Notes under the pieces: model-generated
The model's database searches: none
What the model was told of the DNA's origin: nothing
Seen by the model: only the letters and a program-made list of their open reading frames with translations
Made by a program: the position numbers and the translations under genes
Part shown: one piece after another, positions 55,619 through 64,000 of the stretch
How positions within the stretch are numbered: the stretch's first letter is position 1
How the letters are laid out: the number at the start of each line of letters is the position of its first letter
Assembly (NCBI GenBank): GCA_027459675.1
Contig: DAIDHO010000001.1
Location: 34,341-98,340, forward strand
Origin: Parachlamydiales bacterium
Lineage (GTDB): Bacteria > Chlamydiota > Chlamydiia > Chlamydiales > Rhabdochlamydiaceae
Length of the DNA: 64,000 bases
Direction of reading: 5' to 3'

Positions 55619-58600
55619 TTATACTGTTTTGGCGGGTAATGAGTGCGTGGAAAGGTAGTGATAGAAGGCAGGTCCACGGATAAAGATGAAGTAAATACCG
55701 CCGAAAGAGAGCGAAGGAAATCGCTTGAGATACCGCTCCATCGCTTCGGTATAAATTTTCCCTTGTAAAAGATAATCGTGCGTTTGCATCGCCTGTAGAA
55801 GGGTGGTACGCTCTGTGTTTTCAATCCTATTTGTTTTCCAATCCACCAGGTAGAGAAGACCGTGGTATTCAAAACAAAGGTCAATATATCCTTTCATCCA
55901 TCCTTGAGGGGTGGAGTAGAGAAATTCCATTTCAGTTAGTGCTTCTTTGAAGGAGATATCTCGAAGAGAAAAACCATCGAGGGAAAGGTTTAAGGTTTTT
56001 TGAAGAAGGTCGTACAACATATCGATATGAGAAGCGAGTTTTGTATGCTTGGTTTCTTGGATGATCAAGAATAAAAGATCTCCTTCTTGATTGAAGTATC
56101 TTTCTAAAATGCGGTGTACAATAAGGCCTGTTTGAATGCCGGGGTCCAGGCTTTGCATTTTTTCTGGAGGTGTTTCTCCTTTGGCATGAACACTCATTTT
56201 TTCCGTTAGCAATGGAACAAGAGAGGAGAAGGAATGCATAAAACGGGGAATGGAAGCAGGCCGAAGGGGTGGAGGAGGAATCAAAGAGCCGGGAGAGATC
56301 TTTTGATACGGTTTTAAATCAAAGGAGTGTTCATTTAAGAAAACTTGAGAAAAAGAAGAGAGATTAGGGTGGGCTTTAGATAGGAAGATTTCCATAGGAG
56401 AGCCTTCACCTGTCGCATAATTAGTGGTGGGAAGCTCGTGTGCAATCGGAATGTAAAGCCGCTTTTTTGCGCGGGTTAAAGCCACGTAGACTTGACGCAT
56501 TTTTTCGGCATCGAGTTCTTGGAGCTCTTCTTCGGATAAATCATAGGAAGGAGAGCGTGAGGCAAGGCCTAAAGCAAAGACAGTTTCAAATTCAAGCCCT
56601 TTACTTGCATGGGTTGTCATGATTTGTATCCCATCCGGATGTGTACAGATCCGATCCTCTGTTTCGTAAGTGTTTAGGTCTTCGAGAAGTTGCTTAAGTT
56701 GAGAAGGGTGGCTTACAAACAAGATTTTTTGAGTTAATTCTAAAAGGTCTTCGTAATGAGCATGCTCTTGAAACTCATAGAATGTCATAAGAGCGGTCTG
56801 TTTCCCAAAAGAGGTTTTAAGAAATTCGGCAAAAAAGGAGGCAAAACCCTCTTCCATCCAAACTTTTTGAAGCGTTTTCATTTTTTCTTTTGTCTGGAAG
56901 ACAAGTTCAGCAGATAGCTCGCATAAAGGAATGGAGGCAAAGGGTCCGAGCAAGAATTTTTTTATAGCGGAGAGATTTTGCTCGTACAGGCAGGCATCGA
57001 TCACTTCGCTCACAAATTGTAGGACAGGAGATTGGTTAAGAGGAGCGGATCGATAAAGAACGGAGGGCATGTCCCATCGATCGAAAAATTGTCGAATTCT
57101 TTGGGCTTGAAAACGGTCTTTCACCAGTACGGCTACTTCCGAAGGTTTTAATTTATTTTTCTGAATTTCTTCCAAAATGAAGGGGAAAAAGAGCTTCTCT
57201 TCCATTTCGGATGTGGGCCATTTCGTCGACCTTCCTTTTTCTCCTTCTGCTCTCATGAAGCAGAGCTTTCCTTCTCCTTCATGCGCGGCAAGGGTTTGAG
57301 GAATATCTAAGTACGTCCCTTGTTTGGGGAGGTCCATCCAAGGAGTCTGACACAAGAGCCGGTTGAGCTCTCCTAGAAGCTGGGAGGAAGATCTATAGTT
57401 GCGGATTAAGGCTGCTTTTTGGTCGAGGTCGAAAACGGTTGATGCTTCTAAAAATGTGTAAATGTCGGCTTGTCGAAACGCATAGATTGATTGTTTCGGG
57501 TCACCCACCAGATAAATATGTTTTTTAGGCTCTTCTACGAAAAGGGTTTTGAAGATCTCCCATTGAAGAGGATCTGTATCTTGAAATTCATCTACGATGG
57601 CAGCCTGATATTTTTTGCGGATGGCTTCTACAAAAGGGGGGTGGAAAAGTTTCGAATGCACGAGGTGAAGAAGATCGTCAGGAGTTATTTTTTCTTGCTC
57701 AGACGAGATTTTTTTTCGGTGCTCTAACCAGGCTCCTAAAAGATTTAAGAAAATTTGACGCGTGTTTTGAGCCAGCTCCAGCCTTGGAAGAATAAGGGCT
57801 TTTAAGTGCAGGAGCTTTTCCGAGAAAACAGGTTTGGCCCGGACTTTAAGCTGGGAGGGATCTAGGTTTTTCAAAAAGAAAGAAGAAGAAGCAATCCAAT
57901 CTTCCCATGTTTTTGGGGATAAATTTCTTTGTAGAAGAGATTCTTCTAGAACCCGGGCTTGGGATACGAATTCTTCCGATGTCATTCCTTTGTAAGAGGG
58001 ACGTATTTTTTTAAATTCTTCCGTCACTTTAAAAAAAGGCACTTTTATTAATTCATCTTGTACTTCTTTTAAAAGCATGGCAGAAGAAGGAACTGAACGG
58101 GGTCTATCCGAGGCTTGAAGAAGCTTGTCAGTCAGATGAGAGATGTCATACTGCATAGAACCTAAAAGCCGTCTTGTTTGCCCTGCTGAAAGAACAGTTT
58201 GAGTGCGAAGAAACTCTTTCACTTCCCACTCTTGTTCCTCTCTCGTCCATTCAGATAGTTGAAGACCCACTCCTGCTTCGAGAGCAAAATGGCGCAGGAG
58301 ATGGCTGCAAAAGCCATGAATTGTAAAAATCTGTGCGGTATCAAAATTTTTGAGAGCCATCCGGACTTTCCTTTTTTGTAGATCCGATAGTCCTTGTAAA
58401 TACGGATAGTCAAGGGGGGCTTGAACGACTTGCTTTAGATTTTGATGGATTCGTTCTTTGAGCTCTCGCGTGGCAGCGCGCGTAAAAGTCACAATGACAA
58501 TTTCATCCAAGCGCAAGTCAGTCTCCAAAAGAAGTCGGACAACAAGGTGCTCAATTGTAAAAGTTTTGCCAGTCCCTGCAGAGGCTTCTAAAAATAGGCG

Positions 58601-58645
58601 CGATTTAAGAGGAGTGTCTCTCGATAAAATATCAAAGCAGTTCAT
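55619..58645 (-). CDS. recB: Exodeoxyribonuclease V beta subunit RecB (probable start MNCFDILSRDTPL)
   Basis: UvrD-like motifs EASAGTGKTFTIEHLVVRLLLE, VDEFQDTDPLQWEIF, VDWKTNRIENT nuclease motif. Confidence 0.95.
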   Translation of the reverse strand: MNCFDILSRDTPLKSRLFLEASAGTGKTFTIEHLVVRLLLETDLRLDEIVIVTFTRAATRELKERIHQNLKQVVQAPLDYPYLQGLSDLQKRKVRMALKNFDTAQIFTIHGFCSHLLRHFALEAGVGLQLSEWTREEQEWEVKEFLRTQTVLSAGQTRRLLGSMQYDISHLTDKLLQASDRPRSVPSSAMLLKEVQDELIKVPFFKVTEEFKKIRPSYKGMTSEEFVSQARVLEESLLQRNLSPKTWEDWIASSSFFLKNLDPSQLKVRAKPVFSEKLLHLKALILPRLELAQNTRQIFLNLLGAWLEHRKKISSEQEKITPDDLLHLVHSKLFHPPFVEAIRKKYQAAIVDEFQDTDPLQWEIFKTLFVEEPKKHIYLVGDPKQSIYAFRQADIYTFLEASTVFDLDQKAALIRNYRSSSQLLGELNRLLCQTPWMDLPKQGTYLDIPQTLAAHEGEGKLCFMRAEGEKGRSTKWPTSEMEEKLFFPFILEEIQKNKLKPSEVAVLVKDRFQAQRIRQFFDRWDMPSVLYRSAPLNQSPVLQFVSEVIDACLYEQNLSAIKKFLLGPFASIPLCELSAELVFQTKEKMKTLQKVWMEEGFASFFAEFLKTSFGKQTALMTFYEFQEHAHYEDLLELTQKILFVSHPSQLKQLLEDLNTYETEDRICTHPDGIQIMTTHASKGLEFETVFALGLASRSPSYDLSEEELQELDAEKMRQVYVALTRAKKRLYIPIAHELPTTNYATGEGSPMEIFLSKAHPNLSSFSQVFLNEHSFDLKPYQKISPGSLIPPPPLRPASIPRFMHSFSSLVPLLTEKMSVHAKGETPPEKMQSLDPGIQTGLIVHRILERYFNQEGDLLFLIIQETKHTKLASHIDMLYDLLQKTLNLSLDGFSLRDISFKEALTEMEFLYSTPQGWMKGYIDLCFEYHGLLYLVDWKTNRIENTERTTLLQAMQTHDYLLQGKIYTEAMERYLKRFPSLSFGGIYFIFIRGPAFYHYLSTHSLPAKTV

Positions 58646-61532
58646 GCACGACCTCTTGTAAATAGGATCTCCACTCATGGGCCCATGTTTCGGAAGGAGG
58701 AAGGAGGTTTCTTTGATGGGCCCATTCGATAATAGGGTCGTTGCTTTTTTCAGGGATCTCTCCCTTGACCAAGAGACGTCGACCCCAGGATGGAAGAAGG
58801 GGTGAAGGAGATTGAAGAGCTTTATTCAGATACCCCAGGTACCGTCCTAATGCTTCCAGCGGATTCTCTATTTTCATCTCCCTTGAGGATGCTTTTTGAG
58901 TGAACCACAAAGTATTAAATTTCTCCCCCCAAACCGCTTGAGCAATGCAAAACAGCGGCCATATCTTTAAGAGATCTTCCAAAGAATCTTCTCCATGATG
59001 CAGAAGTCCGTACGACGTCTTTTCTCGAGAGGCAAGTCCTTCCACAGTTCCGATCAGTATTTGACTCTCTCCTGTAGAAAGAGGGACTACAAGAGGGGGG
59101 GAAATCCATCGATCAGGTCCAATTTGAACCCGTTCTCTGCAGTGAGGACTCAGCTCCAAACGAAAAATAGCAGAGCTGCTAATTTCTATTTTATCCAGCG
59201 CTTCTTGATAATTTGAGATTTCTTTTTCAATCGAGTAAAGAGCGGCATCTCGAAATGTCCCTACCGGTAGTTTTCCTCGACTTTCAAGGTTTTGAATGAG
59301 CTCTTCAGTTCCTATATGGAGAGAAGATAAACGGAGCTGATGCATGTCCAGGGAAGAAAGCAAAAATTCGGAGTCTTCTTTATCCTTTGAAAAATGGACT
59401 CCTATGCTTTCTTCGAAGAAAAATTGGACAGGATGACGTGCCAAATTTCTTAAGAGCCGCAGGTCGATATTTTTTTTAGAAGGTAATTGTTTTAAAGGTT
59501 TTGAAGGAGAGGCTTCAGGGACAACTTTTTCTTTTAAAAGATGGTAATGCAGCGATGACAAGCTTTGAAATGGACCTGGCTGGTAATAACTGGGATCTAA
59601 AGCAGAAAGGGGGTGGTGGAAATTTAAAAGAGCCCCGCGCTCTTGCTGGAGCTCTTCCACCAGCGAGCTTGGGTGCACAGGTTTCCCATCGTCGGCATGA
59701 CATCTAGCATAGGTGATGATAAAACGTTCTTTTGCATGGGATAGGGCTTCGAGGAAAAGATACCGGTCTTCTTCAGCACGGCTAGGGAGTGGAAAAGCAG
59801 GTAAGGAAGAGGAGGGATCCAGGCGAGGAAAGGCTCCCTCTACCATTCCCATGAGAATGATCGTTTGAGCAGATCTTATAGGTCCGGGCTCCAGTGACGA
59901 AAAGCAAATGGCTTGAGGGGTGGTTCGATGCAGCACACCCGTGGGAGTGGATAATGTCGATAAGAGGAGCCTTTCAATGATGGGATAAGGAAAGGTTCCT
60001 TGTATCCTTTCGCTTCGAAGAGTAGCGAGAAGAATGTCGATAACCTCGGCCTCTTCTTCCCTAACCAGAAAAGTATCGATCAAATCTTCAATCCAACAGG
60101 CCCACTCAGGTCCTGAACGCTTCTTTTGATCTGTGGCAGGAAGCATCTGCTGTTTCATTTTTAAGAAGATTTCAATCCAAGTGTTTAACAGCGAAGCTTG
60201 TGTACAGTCCAAATGAATGGGAGGATTTTCTTGCAAAACGGTCAGGGACTCGAGGGCTCTTTTAAGAGCCATTTCCCACGATCCGTCACTGCCAGAGATG
60301 TCATACCGCAAGTGAGTTTCTTTCATCCACGTTTGTAAAAGGTGAGCTTCTTCTAGAGTGATGTTAAATCGATTTAAGAAAGGAGGTAGCATGAGAAGTC
60401 TCTCAAAGAGCCTACGAGAATACCGGTGTCTTGGAAGAGAAAGGAGGATTTCAATTCCTTGTAGAAAAAGAGAATGAGTTTTGGCTTCTAGCCCTGTCAC
60501 CATATAGTCAAAAGAGCTTCCCCGTTCTTTAAATACCCATTCAATCGCTGCAGCGTAGGGTTGAATAGTAGGGGCCAGGATTAAAATATCCCGGGGGTTA
60601 TCGGGAAGACGGTGGATGATTTCCCATACCACCTCTACTTCTCGAAGTAAATTAGGAGCAGAATGAAGTTGAAGAGAACTATCTGTTTTAGAACCCCCTG
60701 TCTTTTCAAAGGTGAGCCATTCGAGCTGTAGCTTGTGAAGTGCAGAATGACCCCCAGGCCGTACAAACGCTTCTTCAGTGTCTACTTCTTCAAAGAACTG
60801 AAAAAGTTGCCGTGAAAGGACGGCCCAGTTAGAGAGAAGGGGTGAATCTTCATGGAAATAATGCTGCAGCTGTTGTCGAATAGCGGGCTGTACTTTCTGC
60901 AGGATAAAAAGTTGCTCGCGCTGTGTATAAAAATCCCCCAAATACATTTCACTAGGAGAAAATAAAAACCAATAGGTTTCCATATGGGAGAAAGCTTCCC
61001 ATTCATAAGGGGCAATTTTCTCGATTTGATAAAAATAATAGGTGCCTTTTAAAGGGATGATCTCATCGATCGGAAGAGTGTGTCCAAAAACAGTGCGCCA
61101 CAGAGTTTGTTGCCACCCGTCTCTGCTCAGCCATTGCAGGAGCTCTTGTTTAGGTTTTCGGAGGTATTTTACGAACAAAGAGCTCAATTCTTCGGCTAAA
61201 TCGAGCCTCCTGATATGCTCACCCTCTTGCAAGAAAGGAAGGAGAGTCTCTTCTATCTCCATGTGGGTTAAAGCGTGCTCGATTCGAAGGGTGAGCTCTA
61301 TTTGCAGTGGAATTGCAGGAAAGATTTTTCGGATGAGTTCTTTATAAGTAAGGGTTTTAATTCCAGCCACGACTTCGGAGGTTTCGAGCCAACGTAGGTG
61401 CAAGTCAAGCTTAACCTCTTCACTTGGAACAATCAACCATCGATGCTCCAGAGGATGGAGTGTTTCTGAAAAGAGCCTTTGGTGGAGCAGTTTTGCAAGT
61501 TCTGACAGCTGATTTGAAACAAAAACTTTCAT
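58632..61532 (-). CDS. recC: Exodeoxyribonuclease V gamma subunit RecC
   Basis: RecC-type start and body (W/LVPS, ILAPTIQPYAAAIEWVF, MVEGAFPR); overlaps recB start. Confidence 0.9.
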   Translation of the reverse strand: MKVFVSNQLSELAKLLHQRLFSETLHPLEHRWLIVPSEEVKLDLHLRWLETSEVVAGIKTLTYKELIRKIFPAIPLQIELTLRIEHALTHMEIEETLLPFLQEGEHIRRLDLAEELSSLFVKYLRKPKQELLQWLSRDGWQQTLWRTVFGHTLPIDEIIPLKGTYYFYQIEKIAPYEWEAFSHMETYWFLFSPSEMYLGDFYTQREQLFILQKVQPAIRQQLQHYFHEDSPLLSNWAVLSRQLFQFFEEVDTEEAFVRPGGHSALHKLQLEWLTFEKTGGSKTDSSLQLHSAPNLLREVEVVWEIIHRLPDNPRDILILAPTIQPYAAAIEWVFKERGSSFDYMVTGLEAKTHSLFLQGIEILLSLPRHRYSRRLFERLLMLPPFLNRFNITLEEAHLLQTWMKETHLRYDISGSDGSWEMALKRALESLTVLQENPPIHLDCTQASLLNTWIEIFLKMKQQMLPATDQKKRSGPEWACWIEDLIDTFLVREEEAEVIDILLATLRSERIQGTFPYPIIERLLLSTLSTPTGVLHRTTPQAICFSSLEPGPIRSAQTIILMGMVEGAFPRLDPSSSLPAFPLPSRAEEDRYLFLEALSHAKERFIITYARCHADDGKPVHPSSLVEELQQERGALLNFHHPLSALDPSYYQPGPFQSLSSLHYHLLKEKVVPEASPSKPLKQLPSKKNIDLRLLRNLARHPVQFFFEESIGVHFSKDKEDSEFLLSSLDMHQLRLSSLHIGTEELIQNLESRGKLPVGTFRDAALYSIEKEISNYQEALDKIEISSSAIFRLELSPHCRERVQIGPDRWISPPLVVPLSTGESQILIGTVEGLASREKTSYGLLHHGEDSLEDLLKIWPLFCIAQAVWGEKFNTLWFTQKASSREMKIENPLEALGRYLGYLNKALQSPSPLLPSWGRRLLVKGEIPEKSNDPIIEWAHQRNLLPPSETWAHEWRSYLQEVVHELL

Positions 61533-61567
61533 AGCACTCTTAATTTATTCCTGCTAGAGTAACGAAT

Positions 61568-63286
61568 ATGCCGTTTGTTCTAAAAAGCCTTTATAAATGG
61601 TTATCTGCTTCTCTATCTAAAATTCCTGTTTTTTCAAGGCTGGACAAACATTCTATTCATTTTCTCAATATTGCTCAATTTATGGGAGTACTTAATGACA
61701 ATATTTTCAAACTTGTCATTTCCTTTCTCCTGATCGCCAGCTTAGGACAGGAGCATGCAAGTACGATCATGGCGGTGTCTGGAGCTATTTTTGTGATTCC
61801 CTTTCTTCTTTTTTCTTCGACGGCGGGTATGCTGGCGGATCGCTTTAGTAAGCAACGACTTATGATGATGATGAAAGTCGTTGAAATGAGCATTATGTTA
61901 CTCGCCATGCTAGCCTTTGGTCTGAAAAGCATGTGGGCTAGCTATACTCTTCTTTTTATCTTAGCCACGCATAGTGCTATGTTTGGACCTTCCAAATATG
62001 CCATTATTTCCGAGCTGGTTTCTAAAGAAAAAGTTTCAAGTTCGAATGGACTCATCACCTCTTTCACTTATTTTGGAGTGATCGTAGGAACTTTTTTGGC
62101 TTCTTTTTTAACCCAAGTGACTTCTAGAAACTTTGTGCTGGTGGCAGCGTTTGGATTTTTAATTGCCCTGATCGGATTTATTGCCACCCTGGGCATCCGC
62201 AGAACCCCTGCTCAACATGGTAATCAAAAACCGAATTGGCTTTTTATTAGTGAGATTATCACCACTCTCAAATTTTGTAAGTCGCGTAAACATCTTCTCG
62301 TGGCCATGTGCGGTTCTGCTTATTTTCTTTTTATTGGGGCATTTGCCCAGCTTAATATCATCCCTTTTGCCATTTACTCTCTCCATTTGACAGACATTGC
62401 AGGAGGATATCTTTTTTTATGTACCGCAGTGGGGATTGCCATTGGCGCCTTTATAGGAGGACGAGTTTCGAAAAAAAGAGTGGAGCTGGGTTTGTCTTGC
62501 TTTTCGGGACTGTTGATTGCTTTTTTCTTATTTCTCCTCAAGTTTTGTTCAGAAGATTTGTTTGCAGTGATCGGCCTTCTGTTTTTTCTAGGCGTTTGTG
62601 GGGGCCTCTTTATTGTTCCTTTTGATTCGTTTGTCCAGCTCTTTAGCCCCAACGAGAAACGAGGACAGATCATTGGAGCAAACAATTTTTTAAGTTTCTT
62701 CGGGGTCCTTGTCGCCTCTTTTACTCTTTTTATCTTTAGTGACATCTTAGGTCTTTCTCCAGCAGCAGGTTTTGGAGTGATTGGCATTTTAACCCTCTTT
62801 TTGTCTCTTCTCATGATCTCCCGCCTTTCAGACCTCGCCCTTCCGTTCCTTGCAAGACGCATTTTGAAGCCTTTTGCCGATGTTCAAACTGAAAACCTCG
62901 AGCTTGTCGAAAAAAACCCCCACGCCATTCTGATTCTTCCAAAAGCTACCTGGACCAAAGCATTTCTTCTCTTAAGCGTGGCGAGCAATGTGCATCTTTT
63001 AGTGCGTCAGGCTCAGAAAAAAAGGTTTCCTTGGTTTAATTGGGCCTTTTATTCAGTGCATATTGTTCCTTCCGATCCCTCTTATACACAACTCGTGGAA
63101 ATTGCCAAAACCCTCTCTAGTGATTCGATCAATCCGTGTATTATGGTAGAATCGGACCCCCTCCCTAAATCTCTTCATGCTAATTCCCATTTTTTATCTC
63201 TGTTTAAAGGCGGCTCGACGACCTTTATTTATGTCGATGTAGATTTCAAAAAAGCTGTCACGACGATTTCCTTCAGAAAAAAGTAA
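61568..63286 (+). CDS. LplT/YgeD-like MFS protein with C-terminal extension
   Basis: MGVLNDNIFKLVISFLL, MLADRFSKQRLMMMMKVVE; about 150-aa non-TM C-terminal region. Confidence 0.85.
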   Translation: MPFVLKSLYKWLSASLSKIPVFSRLDKHSIHFLNIAQFMGVLNDNIFKLVISFLLIASLGQEHASTIMAVSGAIFVIPFLLFSSTAGMLADRFSKQRLMMMMKVVEMSIMLLAMLAFGLKSMWASYTLLFILATHSAMFGPSKYAIISELVSKEKVSSSNGLITSFTYFGVIVGTFLASFLTQVTSRNFVLVAAFGFLIALIGFIATLGIRRTPAQHGNQKPNWLFISEIITTLKFCKSRKHLLVAMCGSAYFLFIGAFAQLNIIPFAIYSLHLTDIAGGYLFLCTAVGIAIGAFIGGRVSKKRVELGLSCFSGLLIAFFLFLLKFCSEDLFAVIGLLFFLGVCGGLFIVPFDSFVQLFSPNEKRGQIIGANNFLSFFGVLVASFTLFIFSDILGLSPAAGFGVIGILTLFLSLLMISRLSDLALPFLARRILKPFADVQTENLELVEKNPHAILILPKATWTKAFLLLSVASNVHLLVRQAQKKRFPWFNWAFYSVHIVPSDPSYTQLVEIAKTLSSDSINPCIMVESDPLPKSLHANSHFLSLFKGGSTTFIYVDVDFKKAVTTISFRKK

Positions 63287-63317
63287 TACCCCCCCAAGAG
63301 GTAATTGTTCACGTGGT

Positions 63318-63998
63318 CTAGCAGGCTTGCTGTAAAAGAACAGGAGTAGGAAGTCCTCTTTTCATAGCATCAACTGCATTTGACAGGAACTTTAAGAAGG
63401 GCCTTTTTTGACGAGCAAGCGTTGCTAAAGTGCTTTGCATTCTCTCTACAAAACGATCCCCTCTATCACTTTTGGTCCCATGACAGATTTTTCTCCAGAT
63501 CACAGCATGCCTAAGATCTCTTTCTGCTTGGTTATTCGTTGGCTCTACACCTTCGTGTTCTATAAAGACAAAGAGCTTTTTGGTCTGTCGCACCAGGCTT
63601 CTTGCAAAGCGGCTTAATGAAGGAGAATGACGATTCTTTTTAGCGGCGATCAGTAGACCATAGATAAACTCATCTCGACACCGTCTTGAGCTATGCCTCA
63701 AGCTTCTTCTGCTTCTCTCTTTTTTCCGGAACTCTTTCCAAAGCTTGAACAGCTTATCGACATAGGACATCATTACGTTGCCCCACTCTCCATCTAAGCC
63801 TGTGCGCTCAGAAAATCGCTTTAGATCACGCTTGAGATGAGCCAGACAGTACTGATGCACACTTTCAAAGCGATACAGACCAAACCGGTCCGTTACGAAC
63901 GCCGCTTTGCTCCATTTGGCCTCTCCAAGAAGCGTATCTCTGCAGACTGCATTCCGATTGCTTTGTATTTTGTATAGAGCCGCCTTACCAGTAGACAT
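63318..63998 (-). mobile_element. IS66-family transposase (C-terminal part; N-terminus runs past window end or is truncated)
   Basis: FVTDRFGLYRF...YCLAHLKRDLKRFSERTG, EGVEPTNNQAERDLRHAVIWRKICHGTKSDRGDRFVERMQS. Confidence 0.92.
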
Positions 63999-64000
63999 GA

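Noticed and set aside
62374-62862. Minus-strand ORF of 162 aa rich in Lys/Arg/Pro
   Set aside because: Antisense to the clear LplT-like transporter; composition is what a reversed TM gene gives.
1-64000. CRISPR array, rRNA operon or prophage
   Set aside because: No regularly spaced direct repeats, no rRNA sequence and no phage structural genes were seen in reading the window.

Overview
This 64 kb window is chromosomal DNA from a member of the Chlamydiales, probably an environmental or 'amoebal' lineage rather than Chlamydia proper. The assignment is inferred from recognisable proteins and gene order (thrS-ParA/MinD-like-pGP6-D-like; gspD-E-F-G; aspartate/aromatic aminotransferase-mreC; recBCD; a ygeD/lplT-like gene), with no database search. 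Most of the window is densely packed housekeeping: recA 3' end, polyprenyl synthase, ung, thrS, a minimal T2SS block, mutY, mreC, rpoD, rpsT, recB/C/D, transporters and two tRNAs. The points most worth follow-up are: (1) a 424-aa protein with a U-box/RING-like segment (candidate ubiquitin-ligase effector); (2) a signal-peptide-bearing thioredoxin reductase-thioredoxin fusion with a degenerate NADPH motif; (3) a 788-aa protein with papain-like Gln/Cys, His and Asp motifs; (4) a TPR / TPR / TonB-like-anchor-vWA gene set; (5) a short dispersed intergenic repeat (core TAGACCTCTTGC) present about nine times; (6) a nested transposon graveyard bounded by 20-bp inverted repeats, with ISAs1-like, IS630-like and antitoxin remnants; (7) an 861-aa MORN/YwqK-type repeat protein; (8) two small ORFs missing from the supplied track. 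No CRISPR array, rRNA or intact prophage was seen.
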